Below are positions 15,105 to 26,522 of a stretch of DNA of 64,000 bases, piece after piece (the first letter of the stretch is position 1; each line of letters opens with the position of its first letter). Source of the stretch: Scylla paramamosain (Eukaryota > Arthropoda > Malacostraca > Decapoda > Portunidae). The position numbers and the translations under genes are program-made. The DNA is taken from assembly GCF_035594125.1 (NCBI RefSeq), contig NC_087152.1, forward strand, positions 11,587,501 to 11,651,500, in the 5' to 3' direction. The notes under the pieces are model-generated. The model did no database searches, was not told where the DNA came from, and saw only the letters and a program-made list of their open reading frames with translations.

Positions 15105-15480
15105 TAAAGTTTAATAAGCCCGAGCAATTCAAACTACGCGATGTACCTGAATCATTTAAAAGAGAGGTTTTGGAGTCGGCTAGTCAAAGGCACAAGGGAA
15201 GGGGTGGCTGGGAAAATCCTTGCTTATTGCCTTTCCCCAAAAAATGCCTAACTGAAAAAGGCATTAAAACCCCGAGCAGTTCCAATTAAATTAACAGCCT
15301 AAGATATTTAAGCTATATAATAATCCTGAACGATTTAAACTACGTTCGTAACAAGTCTGAACGATTTTAGTGATATAATAAGCCTGAATGATCTCCTTAC
15401 ACAATAAGGCTGAGGCATTAAAATTACACAATAGCCCTGAACGATTTAAATTGCATTCGGGTTATCTAATAGGCCAGAAA
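15105..15480. repeat. decayed tandem array, period about 26-30 bp
   Basis: Units contain ATAAGCCTGAACGATTTAAA followed by CTACAC-like sequence. Good copies centre on 15325, 15355, 15382, 15408 and 15435, with diverged copies at 15113, 15143, 15272, 15293 and 15472. It continues directly from the G-rich array, which ends in the same TTTAATAAGC word. Confidence 0.75.
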
Positions 15481-15499
15481 AATGTGATGATGGGGATTA

Positions 15500-17143
15500 C
15501 TTCGAGAGTTAAAAGCAGTACATGAAAAAAGAACCTATATTTATTGGATTACTTCATTTTGATGCCACGATGTCAAAACAATTTCAGGTTTTTAATTAAT
15601 TCCATGATATTTCATAGCCTGCTGCACGTTTATGAGACAGAACATCATGAAGCTGAAGGCAAACGCGCAAATTCTGAGACAGAGTTCATAATATATTTTT
15701 CTGATGTTATTGTTATTGCATTACTGGCGAACTGTCAGCGGTAAGGAAATGGAGTGAAAATGATACATCCCTGTAAATCTTGACCGGACACTCACCTCAC
15801 TGTGACCTCAGGGCAAGGCAATTTCACTGCGAGTTCGTTCCTATGCTTTTGTGTCGGGAAGGAACAAAATACTCGTTTATAGCTCACAGAAAAATCTTTG
15901 ATATATTTTTTTTCTCACTTGAAAAGACAACACTGATTGAAAGCTGTACTCTTCTTTTTTCTAAAGGATCGTCACATCTATATTGAATTAGTTGTTCTTC
16001 CTGCTGCACTCCCAGCCTTGCGTGGCGAGGTAAATAACACCACACGTCAGATTTCAACTGGAGCAACAGATGACGAAAGGTAAAATGTCATCGCTGACTC
16101 GTAATTAAGGCGAGTATGAAACATCCTTGGACTTTAAATGAATTAGGGCAGGGAACAATGCCAACACCTGCTGCATCCATGTTTTGTCCGCTTCCTTCCT
16201 TAAAAACAGGTTTACAGAAGCCACCCACATCACTGTCAGAAATATCGAGCGATGAGGTGTCTTTTGTGATACTCTTCTCTCAAACTGTCTACCGATGGAT
16301 AAATCTAGAGGGGGCTCATCAAGTTTAGTTAGTAAGAGCTGAACTAATAATCATGAAGTTGGTATGACATCATTCTATCAATAACACAGCATTCCTTCCT
16401 TACTTATTCTGTCGGATTGCTCAACAGAAGGCAAGGTGTATGGGAAAAAAAAAAAAAAACTCCTTTCGTTGTTTCCTTGCACATTTGGTTTAGCCGTAGC
16501 CAGTAATACAACGAACACTAGCATGGAAAAACCAAAAAGGCTATCTAGTAGGATTTCACTCCACCTTTATATTGTTCTGTCATTCCTCTCCCTCATGTCA
16601 CAGCACGCGGCTATGCACCTGTCCCTTGGCTCTGTGTATCGCCATACCTGCAGCCACACCACGCATCCGGAAACGAGAAACAAACTGTGAGGAAATGAGA
16701 GCGGGACAGAGATAGACAGAGGGAAAAAAAGAAAAGAAAAAAAAAAGAAAACATATGCTGCTTTTTAATATAGCGCACAGAAGAAGAAACTGAAGGCCAC
16801 TCTAGCTATACTGTACAAGTGCAAATGAGGAACGGGTGCACTTGTGTATGAGAGATGAGGGGTGCATATGATACAAAAGAGCGCCTGTCATTGGTGCCTA
16901 TCACAAATCTTTTTTTTTTTTTTTTCTTTTCCGCAGAATAACTAGCCCAGCATATGATTGACGTCCCAGTCCCTGGCTCTCAAAGGGCGGTGGGTCAGAG
17001 TTACCGCTGCTCCATTTTGCCGCTGCAACAAAAAGAGGAAGGAAAGATATGTTTTGATGCGCGTGGAAGATTTATGCACGGTTGTTCCTGGTTCTATTCA
17101 ATCAGTTTCTCAAATTGATTGCGCTGAATTATTTAAAGATGAC

Positions 17144-17148
<5 letters not shown>
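15500..17148. other. unannotated, mostly unique-looking sequence
   Basis: Contains only homopolymers (A at 16445, T at 16911). ORFs of up to 84 codons have no recognisable family. Nothing supported. Confidence 0.5.
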
Positions 17149-17236
<88 letters not shown>

Positions 17237-17239
17237 ACA
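17149..17239. repeat. compound (CT)n-(CA)n microsatellite
   Basis: About 32 CT units switch to about 14 CA units. Confidence 0.97.
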
Positions 17240-17472
17240 AGTACATTTCACCACGAACCTTCTAAACAAACTTTCTCTCTCCCCCAAAAAATATTCATCA
17301 CACCGCATGATAAATTACAGTGTTACGTTGGGCCAAGTTAAGTATCAGGAATTTTCCATGAAGAGAAATGATTTGCGTTGAAATTTTCATGGAGGAGTTA
17401 ACTTGGGAATTTACTTGGATGGAAATTACATAAAATCAACCCACACGCACACCCACCTATCTACCCACCCAC

Positions 17473-17473
<1 letters not shown>

Positions 17474-17513
<40 letters not shown>
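17474..17513. repeat. (AC)n microsatellite
   Basis: About 20 AC units, preceded by an ACCC-rich lead-in. Confidence 0.96.
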
Positions 17514-17514
<1 letters not shown>

Positions 17515-17684
17515 CGTTGACCACTTAGTATTCACAGCACCAGCCCGCCAGCATCATTACCTGGGGAGGTATTTCGCAGCAAAACACAATTAATTCACAG
17601 CAAATATTAAGGACGGTATTTAAAATAGAGACCAGTGAAGCACATTTTCTCGAAATAAGTGTGGCGGTGCAAGAGCGGGAGGAA

Positions 17685-17813
17685 GGAGGAGGAGGAGGAG
17701 GAGGAGGAGGAGGAGGAGGAGGAGGAGGAGGAGGAGGAGGAGGAGGAGGAGGAGGAGGAGGAGGAGGAGGAGGAGGTGGAGGTGGAGGTGGAGGTGGTGG
17801 TAGAGGTGGTGGT
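17685..17813. repeat. (GGA)n then (GGAGGT)n microsatellite
   Basis: About 30 GGA triplets pass into GGT-containing units. Poly-E, poly-G and poly-S ORFs are artefacts. Confidence 0.97.
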
Positions 17814-18444
17814 TTGTGTGCGTGTGATATGGACAGCTTTAAACAATTTCTTTAACAAAACAATGCAGTGAATTCGAGAAGCCGTTTGAATGGACCCAGG
17901 AACAATCATTCAACAAATCTTCCACTCGCATCGAAAAATATCTGCACAAGTTTCCGATAAATGGTGTTAAGGCCAGATACGCCACGTAAGTGTAACGGTC
18001 ATTCCTGTTATATTAATGATTGTTATTAGAAGTAACAGTGGTAAATCACGAAGAGTGTGATGCTCAGTAGGCATGGCGGGAGGGGCACGACGAGGGAACA
18101 AATCCACATGCGAGTCCTGTTGTGCATCGCCTCTTCAATTCGAATATGTCAGCTGATAACTTTTGATAGAGGCGGTAATTTTCAAATCTCGCTTTTCATC
18201 ACTTGGGGTTATCGACAATTCGCACTGGGAAATATTGAGTTTTATCCTTAAATTCTGCTCCACTGCTGTGAGACAACGAGGCAAAGTCACACACAGACAG
18301 ACACATATCGTTTTGATTTTGTTCTTACCTTCAGACCGTCCTCCTGAGGAACAGACACTTTTAGAGGGCATTTTTTCTTCCAGTATTTTTTTTTCCTAGA
18401 CCAAAGCTCTTATATAGAAAGAAGTGGTCTTTTCATATAGATTA

Positions 18445-18445
<1 letters not shown>
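17814..18445. other. unannotated
   Basis: Mixed-composition sequence with no element or gene I can support. Confidence 0.5.
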
Positions 18446-18492
<47 letters not shown>

Positions 18493-18550
18493 TACTACTA
18501 TAACTACTACTACTACTACTGCTAATAATAATAATAATAATAATAATAAC

Positions 18551-18585
<35 letters not shown>

Positions 18586-18607
18586 CAATAATAATAATAA
18601 TAATAAC
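18446..18607. repeat. compound (ACT)n-(AAT)n microsatellite
   Basis: ACT triplets to about 18520, then AAT triplets with AAC interruptions. Confidence 0.96.
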
Positions 18608-18858
18608 ACAATATCACAGAAGGCAGTGTGCGTGCCTGTCTCTCTGTGCGTGAGTCCTCGCCCGTCTCGAAAACCACTTCCCTTATATCCCAGGAGGCGG
18701 AACCACTCTACTCCAGGTAACAGCATCGCGGCGACAAACACGTTGGCGAATTACATTTTCTGGCTCACCTGTGCCGGCATACCTGATGTGGCACAGCCTG
18801 TAGAGGGGAAAAGAAAAGCCAGGGATCAAATCGACTATGAGGCCAAAGCACATGTAAC

Positions 18859-19190
18859 AATGGTGGTGATGGTGGTGGTGGTGGTGGTGACAAGGACCGT
18901 GATGTCGAGAATGAAATAACGATGGCAGTGATAATGATACTGGTACTGCTACTGCTGCTACTACTGCTGCTGCTATTACTGATACTGTTCCTACTACTAC
19001 TACTACTACTACTACTATAACTACTACTATAACTACTACTACTACTATTACTATTACTACTACATAAAATAAATAAAAAAAGAACAACAGAAACACAACA
19101 ACTACAATTACAAGAACAACAGCCACTACCAATACTACCACTACGACTACTACTACCACCACCACCATCACAACCACCACCACCCACCCG
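18859..19190. repeat. imperfect trinucleotide tracts (GGT, ACT, ACC)
   Basis: GGT at 18859-18889, interrupted ACT/GCT at 18939-19063, degenerate ACA/ACC at 19088-19190. The 166-codon ORFs on the - strand are triplet artefacts (poly-V or poly-S). Confidence 0.85.
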
Positions 19191-19620
19191 GCAGCAAATC
19201 ACCAGCAGGTAACACGAACACCAACACGACAAAGAGCAACGCCTACCACTGTTCTGCAAAACCACCGTGGCGTCGCTCTTGTCATGCCACTAATGCAGAG
19301 ATCGAGCAGCGTCTACACTGACTCATCCCTCTCACAGCTGACTCACGAAATAATCATATTCATTCCCGTCCTTGATTTCCATTTGATTCGGATTTCTGCA
19401 ATAGAGAAATATAAAGAGACCAAGAACAAAAAATAGATAAATTCCCTGGAAGTATTCTCATGTCTCTTGTCCAGGAACCGGTACAAAGGGATTGGTTATT
19501 TTCATCCTTAAGTTTTGTTTTTGAGAGCTTTGGCACTCTACTCCACGTTCCATTGAAATTGAATAAAGCAAAAGGCATAAAAGGAATGGTGTTTGAGTAC
19601 GGATGTGTGGGACGGATGCT
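19191..19620. other. unannotated
   Basis: No element or gene supported. Confidence 0.5.
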
Positions 19621-19737
<117 letters not shown>

Positions 19738-20389
19738 ATTGAATCAGAGAGCAACAGGGAACATTCTGGAAAATTAAAATATGAGAAGCATCCAAAACAA
19801 CAAGATAAATAACTCACTGATGTATATATAAAAACATCCGGCCGAAGGCAACAGCCATTACATGTCAGGTCACTTGAAATATCTTTGCTCGCTGCCTAAT
19901 AAATAATGTAATGAAAAGTTAACATTTTAATCATACATTCAATGAAAGCCATTTGAACTGAATTAACAATGCATGACTGAATAACATGCATAACAGAATC
20001 ATCAATCTGCCTCCACAATTCGCCTGGTTGAAGGAAACACGTCACAGGCACCCGACCAACTGACCACCCACTGTCTCGATCCCTCATGTCCTAAAGGGAA
20101 GAGGCGATAGGTGATGACAGGTCCAAGGGAAGAGGGAAAAAACAAAGCTAAAAATACAAAGGAATCACTTTACAGACTACAAAAGATTGACAAGCTGCAA
20201 CATTCAGTGGCATTTTTTCCTGTGCTTGCTACACTTGTTTCATACTTTCAGTCCACTGCACTTCCTTGTATTTTTCCAATAAGTGCATATTTTCTTCAGG
20301 TGAGCGCTCAGATTTATTAATTCTTTAAGTCAGTAAAAACTCAATCTACACTCCACCGTGATGTATTTCCTCTTTCTCACATTACAAGG

Positions 20390-20525
20390 GCTCGTATTAT
20401 CAAACTTTTTGTTCCCTCATAAGGGCTATTCTTTAAAGACCATGGAAACTATCAATCGGGTTCCCAGTAAAGGTGCAGAATCCTTGTGACATTGTCAACA
20501 AAATCACGAAAACATCGCTAAACAT
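20390..20525 (+). repeat. dispersed repeat family A, copy at 20.4 kb
   Basis: Shares ordered words with the 49.2 kb copy: a TATCAAACTTTTTGTTCCC start (ATTCTGAAACGTTTCTTGCTCC there), CATAAGGGCTATT, AAAGACCATGGAAA, a TCGGGTT word, GGTGCAGAATCCTTGT and an AATCACGAAAAC-like end. No coding capacity. Class unknown. Confidence 0.65.
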
Positions 20526-20955
20526 TTTTTTTTTTTGTAAATATTACTAGAAGTAGTTAAAAGTAGCTGAAATACGACCCAAGAAGTGCTTGCGAATATG
20601 TGTTGATTTGTGTACAGCAGAGATCTAAAATAACCTAGGATTCGAGGTTGCTTATTATCCTTTGTGAAAACTTGTATCGACTACCAAGTGAAGTGAGTGA
20701 GGAGAGCAGGTTGCCTCCTCGCTTGTCTCGCAGCTTAACAGTCTTTCTCCCTCCCGGCTTTAATCTGCCTGGCGTTAATGTATGGTGATGTCTTCCAGGA
20801 ATTAGCACGTATATCCCCAATTAGCATTAATACGGTTAATCGACAAAGTGGCGTTCGTTTTGATACTCGCATGGGAATTAAATGATCAAGGTCAATTACT
20901 CCACATCCGCTTGCGTATATGAGAGTAAACACACACATACACACCCACCCACACT

Positions 20956-20958
<3 letters not shown>

Positions 20959-20989
<31 letters not shown>
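20959..20989. repeat. (AC)n microsatellite
   Basis: About 15 AC units with an ACCC-rich lead-in from about 20935. Confidence 0.95.
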
Positions 20990-20992
<3 letters not shown>

Positions 20993-21284
20993 AAGATCAA
21001 TATTTTTAATAAGTGAAACTCAGCCTTTGATGTTCACTACTTCTCCTTTTAATCAATTTTCTCTTATGCGGCAAGTGCAAAACACAACACTCCACCCTGG
21101 CTGTGCGGCGTGGCGTGTATGGAAATGGAACGTGCATCACTCCTGGGTCACGGAAACACAACATACTCGTAAATTCACTTCTGGACCACCGTAATAAAAC
21201 ATCCATTCTTCTCTGCGAACCTGGACATCTGACTTCCACACACGGCCTCTCACAGCATCATATTTTTCATCCGTGACCTCATAA
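20990..21284. other. unannotated
   Basis: Unique-looking sequence. Nothing supported. Confidence 0.45.
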
Positions 21285-21375
21285 AATAAGATAAGATAAG
21301 AAAGCTTTATTATCACATTGGATATATGATACAATGTGAAATTCATTTTGCCAAAGCTCAACTCCAAGGTAAAAT
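21284..21375 (-). mobile_element. possible antisense retroelement 3' tail
   Basis: AAATAAGATAAGATAAGAAA is followed by GCTTTATTATCACATTGG and ATACAATGTGAAATTCATTT. On the - strand this reads as A/T-rich sequence ending in TTATCTTATCTTAT. A short pentamer tail next to a TTTATT...GAAATTCA core resembles the 3' ends of some LINEs and SINEs in animal genomes. Only the tail is visible, with no reverse transcriptase. Confidence 0.3.
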
Positions 21376-21498
21376 ATAAAATATTTAATTTATAATACAT
21401 AAATGCAAAATAGTCCACAGACTTAATAGACAAGATTGCCAGGTAAGGCGATCATACCTGTACTACTTGACAAATGAGGCACAACAAGCACCCCGAGT

Positions 21499-21593
21499 CC
21501 CCAATATACGCAATCATATCGAAGTGATATTGGGGAGCCCTTAAACCTTTCCACCACTATGGCTACTCCCCAGACTTAAGTGAAATTGTCTGG
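21499..21593. other. two adjacent short hairpins
   Basis: CCCCAATAT (21499-21507) pairs with ATATTGGGG (21527-21535). CCAGAC (21570-21575) pairs with GTCTGG (21588-21593). They may be chance or part of a structured element end. No other support. Confidence 0.25.
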
Positions 21594-21599
21594 TGCGAG

Positions 21600-22590
21600 T
21601 TAAGAGTATAATCTCGAAAGACACCGCTGACAAAGGAGTGATAGATTAATTCAAATCTTAGTGATTTTATTTACATTCTTGCACAGTATAATTCCGTATG
21701 CTGTCTGAAATGTGTTATGTTGTCACTACCAGACAGGATTGAATTCTAATCGATCCCTGGCCACCCCAAGGGAAATGTTTACCATAAAGGCGAGAGAGAC
21801 AAGTCTCATAACGGTTGGGTATTGCTTGAGTTCAGTTGTTCTACCTCGAGATGACAGCTAAAATTCACCGGAACTTACAGCAAAACATATCGATTAAAAG
21901 ATTCTACGACGTATGAAACTAAAACGTCATTTATAATTTTACTAATTCAGGATTTTACCAGTGTGGGCAACAGGAAAGGGGTAGGTAAAGTGAAATGAAT
22001 GGATCTGTGTAACTGCCCCGTGAATGCAAGAAAAAGTGAAGAGGAATGAAAATGTGAAGTTCTGCAATGACGTGTGAGAGTGTCTGAGCAAAAGAGAGAG
22101 AAATAGACGGGTAGTTTTCAATCCTTTCACCACGATCAAAGAAAACAAACAAAAAGAAAAAAAAAAGACGGGCCAATCACCTTTACGTAAATCAGGAAAA
22201 GCAACCAGCACCTTTAAAAAGCCCCGACGTCGATGTCCATTCACTCACGACTACCAACTGAGGGAAGAACGCAAACACATGTTTCCTTACTTACCATTGA
22301 GAGGAAATCAATCCCTCAGTGTCCATCCACAGGTTTCCCGCCACACGCATTCTCCGGAAACTCCCGTAAATTCTTCAGGAAACCAATTTAAAGGGAGCAA
22401 AAAATTGAGGAGAATCTCGGGCTCAACTTTGGCGAGTATGAGACAAGAATAAGGAGTCGCTGGAGATCTTTTGGTAGGTTTTCGGGGTCCTTTTTTTTTG
22501 CTGAATACGATGCAATGCAGAAGAAGAGGAGGATTTTGGCAGAGGAGGAGGAGGAGGTGAATGAAGAAGAGGAGAATTTGGAGGAAAATA
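21600..22590. other. unannotated
   Basis: No gene or element supported. CTTTACGTAAA...ACCAGCACCTTTAAA at about 22188-22222 resembles 28582-28615. Confidence 0.45.
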
Positions 22591-22838
<248 letters not shown>

Positions 22839-22981
22839 CAGGAAGCTAAATTACGCACAGGTACTTTAATTCCCGTTCTTAATCACGATGGCTAAGTGGG
22901 ATTTTAATATCACAAAAGGGTTTCCACACGTTTGCAGATTGGTACACTCATTTTAATGCACAATACAAAACTGATCGACTA

Positions 22982-23013
<32 letters not shown>

Positions 23014-23060
23014 ATAATAATAATACTACTAATAATAATGATAATAATAATAATAATGAT
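22982..23060. repeat. (ACT)n-(AAT)n microsatellite
   Basis: ACT triplets to about 23012, then AAT with GAT and ACT interruptions. Confidence 0.95.
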
Positions 23061-23205
23061 AGTAACAAACAAGTGTGTGCCAGAGAGAGCCAAATCCCCC
23101 TAAAGCACAAAATGAAAATATAATTGGTGGCAGCGTTGAGGATTATGTTGATTTATGTGAGTGAGTGAATGCATGACGCAACAAGTGCATTTCAAGCTGT
23201 ACTGT

Positions 23206-23208
<3 letters not shown>

Positions 23209-23271
<63 letters not shown>

Positions 23272-23303
23272 CTCATCTCTCTCCTCTCTCTCTCTCTCTC
23301 TCT
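23209..23303. repeat. (CT)n microsatellite with phase-shift interruptions
   Basis: CT run broken by TCCTC, TTCTC and TCATC steps. Confidence 0.96.
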
Positions 23304-23639
23304 GTAAACCCAAATTCAAGCAACGTCTACCGCCACCCGTCACCATCAGAATCTTTATAACAAAAATATCTCCGTGGTTGAAGGAAGGCCTATACACCGC
23401 GGGACTTCCTCTTTCCTGCAGCTAACGTGCGCTACTTGTTTGAACAGTGTGAGGTGTTTTGAATAACATGGAGAGGGATGACAGGTGATGCAGGGAAGGT
23501 GAAGCTCTTACGACTGAGTGCATTACAACGTGTGTGTATAATTCTCCTAGCATGTCGTTAATAGACAGTCCCTACTAGCTGGTCTTCTGTACTTAAGTGA
23601 CGTGTCCTTGTGTTCGTATGGAGAATTTTCCTTTTTCTT

Positions 23640-23735
23640 TATGGTAAATTAATGTTCTTATGAAAAGCTGGATTGTTTTATGGTAGATGAAATGTTCTTA
23701 TAGTAGACTGGATGTTCTTATGGTAGATATACAGA
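23640..23735. repeat. short tandem array with ATGTTCTTAT words
   Basis: ATGGTAGATGAAATGTTCTT-type units recur about every 20-40 bp (ATGTTCTTAT at 23652, 23691 and 23712). It lies directly 5' of a LINE 3' end whose tail is the same octamer, so it may be tail-derived. Confidence 0.55.
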
Positions 23736-23744
23736 ATAAACCTC

Positions 23745-23908
23745 ACGATCAGGTTAGTGCCGACTCGTTTGGAAGCTTTAGAAAAAGATGAGAAAGATTT
23801 ATGGATGAGGATAGCAACTGGAAATTGGTAGGATACGTTTCATAGATGGATTGGTACATGTAAGCCTGATGGGTTCTTGCAGCTTCCCTTACTTCTTATG
23901 TTCTTATA
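23745..23908 (+). pseudogene. LINE 3' end fragment, family B, copy 1
   Basis: A broken reading frame gives VSADSFGSFRKR, a stop, ERFMDEDSNWKLVGYVS and a second stop, resembling the extreme C-terminus of a retrotransposon polyprotein. It is followed by TGTAAGCCTGATGGGTTCTT, GCAGCTTCCCTTACTTC and a TTATGTTC octamer tail. The 3' part matches 52350-52418. Confidence 0.7.
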
Positions 23909-23910
23909 TA

Positions 23911-25134
23911 AAACTGCCACTATATGCGTCGAATTTCTCTTTCTACGTTCCAATCCATGCAATGAGTTGAGTGGACGGTAGATGGAATTTTCCTGAGTTT
24001 ATTGGCATCCCTACGCTCAATATAGCCGAGTTCATTGTTCCCATCTCTTACATTAAGGATATTCTTCTAATGATATTTCTAATACGGTACCCTCTCATGT
24101 CCCTCAAGCTGATTAACTACTGATCTCGGAAAATCTAACGTTTGCATAAAAAAAAAGAAAAAAAATGAGGGGAAAGCTTTGCCCTTTACCTGATGTTATT
24201 TTGTATCTCTCAATCGCTCTCCTTGACTACTACCATATCCTATCCTATCCCCTACCCTACCCTACCCTACCCTAACCTAAGCTAATCTAAACCTACCAGA
24301 CAATATACAAAACAAAACCACTATAGCAGTGTATCTCTCACTGACACCTAGAACATCATTTTACGTACCATATACCCGAGTACATAGGAAGCGTTAGACA
24401 TCCGGATACAAGTGCGCTGCATGAACTATTCCAGGAGAGCTCACCTAAAATTCCCTAGGGTTCCAGAACGTACCGAATATCCCGCAACATCTGGCAGCCA
24501 CACCCCGCCTAACCAGTGTACTCATGCTGTATTTACCGGGGAGGTGGTGAAACATTTGCCTCCTCAGAGTGCAGTAACACACCACACTCTCACCCACTTT
24601 GTTGAGCGTTTTCCCCCTCAATGCTGGCTTTCCCCAATCTGCTCAAAATCTATTCATTGTCAGTTTTTGGAGGGAGACTGTCAGCGTATCAGAGAACAAC
24701 CTGCCTAACTTCTATGATCCCCTATTGAACACTCATCTCCATCCTCACCTGTCCACCCAGCACGGAAAGGTATAAACGCACGTATATAAAAGGTAAGATT
24801 ATACGAAATACCTGCTTCTCTTTCTATGATCCCCTGTTCCTCGCTACCTTCAATCCTCCCTTCATACAGGAGAAGGTCACAGGCAGCGTTATCTCGCCCC
24901 CGCCGCCACACACGCCACGCCTCCCTGTTTTAATTCGTGTAGATCCCTGCTCGCTATAACGCCATCCTCCTTCATGGCAGACGATGGTTCATAATTATAC
25001 GGAGATCTTTATTAATTTATTTCAATCCCGCTGAGTCTTAACTAGTCACAAGAATGCCATGAAGTGGACCAGCCGCCCTGTGAGCCTAGTACGTCCCCTT
25101 CCTGGACTGTTTTAGTGAGGGGCTTAAGAATAAT

Positions 25135-25137
<3 letters not shown>
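23911..25137. other. unannotated, with a telomere-like pentamer patch
   Basis: About 24236-24296 is a pentamer run (CCCTA)n grading into ACCTA, AGCTA and ATCTA. TTCTATGATCCCCT occurs at 24709 and again at about 24823. A TATATAAAAGG word at 24784 has no accompanying initiator. A 98-codon ORF at 24412-24708 (+) has balanced composition but no family I recognise. Confidence 0.45.
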
Positions 25138-25214
<77 letters not shown>

Positions 25215-25330
25215 GGCCTTATTTTTCAAGTTCTGTCTAATTTCTGTCTCAATATATAGCAAACACAGAGGTTAAAACACTTATATCTTTCTGTTTCTCT
25301 CCATCGCTGACGCTCTACTTGTCCTTTCTT
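25138..25330. repeat. (CT)n plus downstream block, duplicate 1
   Basis: A perfect CT run (25138-25211), then about 115 bp containing CTAATTTCTGTCTCAATATA, AACACAGAGGTTAAAACAC and TATATCT. This matches the block after the CT tract at 25767. Confidence 0.85.
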
Positions 25331-25763
25331 AGAAGTCTACAAAACTTCCGCATTTACTTCCAATGTATTTTTTTTATACTTTTCTCTCTCTGATTCACTG
25401 ACCGGACAATCTCCTAACGGAACATGACAACTGATAAATTCCGAGCACATAAGAGAACGACGCAAATATCAAATGAAAAATGGAGAAAGTTACCAGACTT
25501 CCTGATCTAAACTGTGTCAAGCTGCTTCAAACCCGTGGCCTCGCGCACCGACATTAGGGAGGGCTTGAGGAGAGAGGCCTTCCACCCCGCCCGTGACACG
25601 TCGTAAACCAACGGGCCACAAAACACCCCCAGACTTGCCCGCTCTGTAAGGGGAGGCTAAAAAGCAATGCAGTTTGGAGCTTTATATAGCACGACTTAGG
25701 GGGTGCTATGAAACGAATTATGCTTCCTGCTCTTTCGCTTACTTCTCTTTTACATATTCATTA

Positions 25764-25766
<3 letters not shown>

Positions 25767-25847
<81 letters not shown>

Positions 25848-25985
25848 AACAGGTGTTATAATTCAGGTGTTCTCTCTAATTTCCTCCGTCTTAATATATA
25901 GTGAACACAGAGGTTACAACGCCTATATCTCCTTTATACCGTAACTACCCATTCATTTCTACTGTATAATTCCGGCATTTCTGCT
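25767..25985. repeat. (CT)n plus downstream block, duplicate 2
   Basis: An interrupted CT run (25767-25847), then CTAATTTCCTCCGTCTTAAT, AACACAGAGGTTACAACGC and TATATCT, about 80% like the block at 25212-25330. The 5' flanks of the two copies do not match. Confidence 0.85.
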
Positions 25986-26089
25986 TGGATTTACGGTACG
26001 AGTAGAGGTCAGAGCCCATAATTCTTTAATAAATACCAGAAAATAGAGAGGGAGAGTGAAAGCAGCATATCATTATGGCCCTTCGTCTG

Positions 26090-26225
26090 AAACGCCTTGC
26101 TTTCTCACAACGACTATTTTCAAAGGCCATAGAGATGATTAACAGGGTTTTCAAGAGTGTTTCCCCCTCTTGATAATGTATGAATCTTGTTAACCTTTCA
26201 CTGTAACGATAAAAAATAAGCCGTG
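26090..26225 (+). repeat. dispersed repeat family A, copy at 26.1 kb
   Basis: TCTGAAACGCCTTGCTTTCT, ACTATTTTCAAAGGCCATAG, AGGGTTTTCA, GTGTTTCCCCCTCTTGAT, GAATCTTGTTAA and CGATAAAA follow the same order as at 49.2 kb. Confidence 0.75.
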
Positions 26226-26456
26226 TAACTTTAATTAAAGCCTTTTCGAAAGTATAGTGAAGGTGCAGTCGTAGTGGTGAGACAAGAATATGCCGTCAAT
26301 ATTTTCCCTAAAGGCTAAAGAGTTTTCTTCCCCCTTTTCCCTCCTCGCTCTTCGCGAAAGCCACAGTCAATGTTACCAATATACCCTGATGTCTGCCCAC
26401 TTCTTCTCAGCGACTGCCTTTGAGTAACTGTTGGGAGGAGTGGGAGGCGAGATGGA

Positions 26457-26522
26457 TCTCTCTCTCTCTCTCTCTCCTCTCCTCTCTCTCTCTCTCTCTC
26501 CTCTCTCTCCTCTCTCTCTCTC
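26457..26522. repeat. (CT)n microsatellite with several CC interruptions
   Basis: CT run broken about every 10 bp by an extra C. Confidence 0.95.

Noticed and set aside
17659..17871. Poly-Glu/poly-Gly ORFs, considered acidic-domain proteins
   Set aside because: Frame translations of (GGA)n.
18683..19265. 166-codon ORFs rich in Val or Ser on the - strand
   Set aside because: Products of ACT, ACC and GGT triplet tracts.
24412..24708. 98-codon ORF of balanced composition (+)
   Set aside because: No recognised domain or splice context; length is within chance expectation for 64 kb.
24784..24794. TATATAAAAGG TATA-box-like word
   Set aside because: No initiator or downstream exon and the region is AT-rich, so chance is likely.
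26190..26205. TTAACCTTTCACTG, considered a fourth family M end
   Set aside because: It aligns with the TTGTTAAGCTATAAG region of dispersed family A, so it is an internal part of that repeat.
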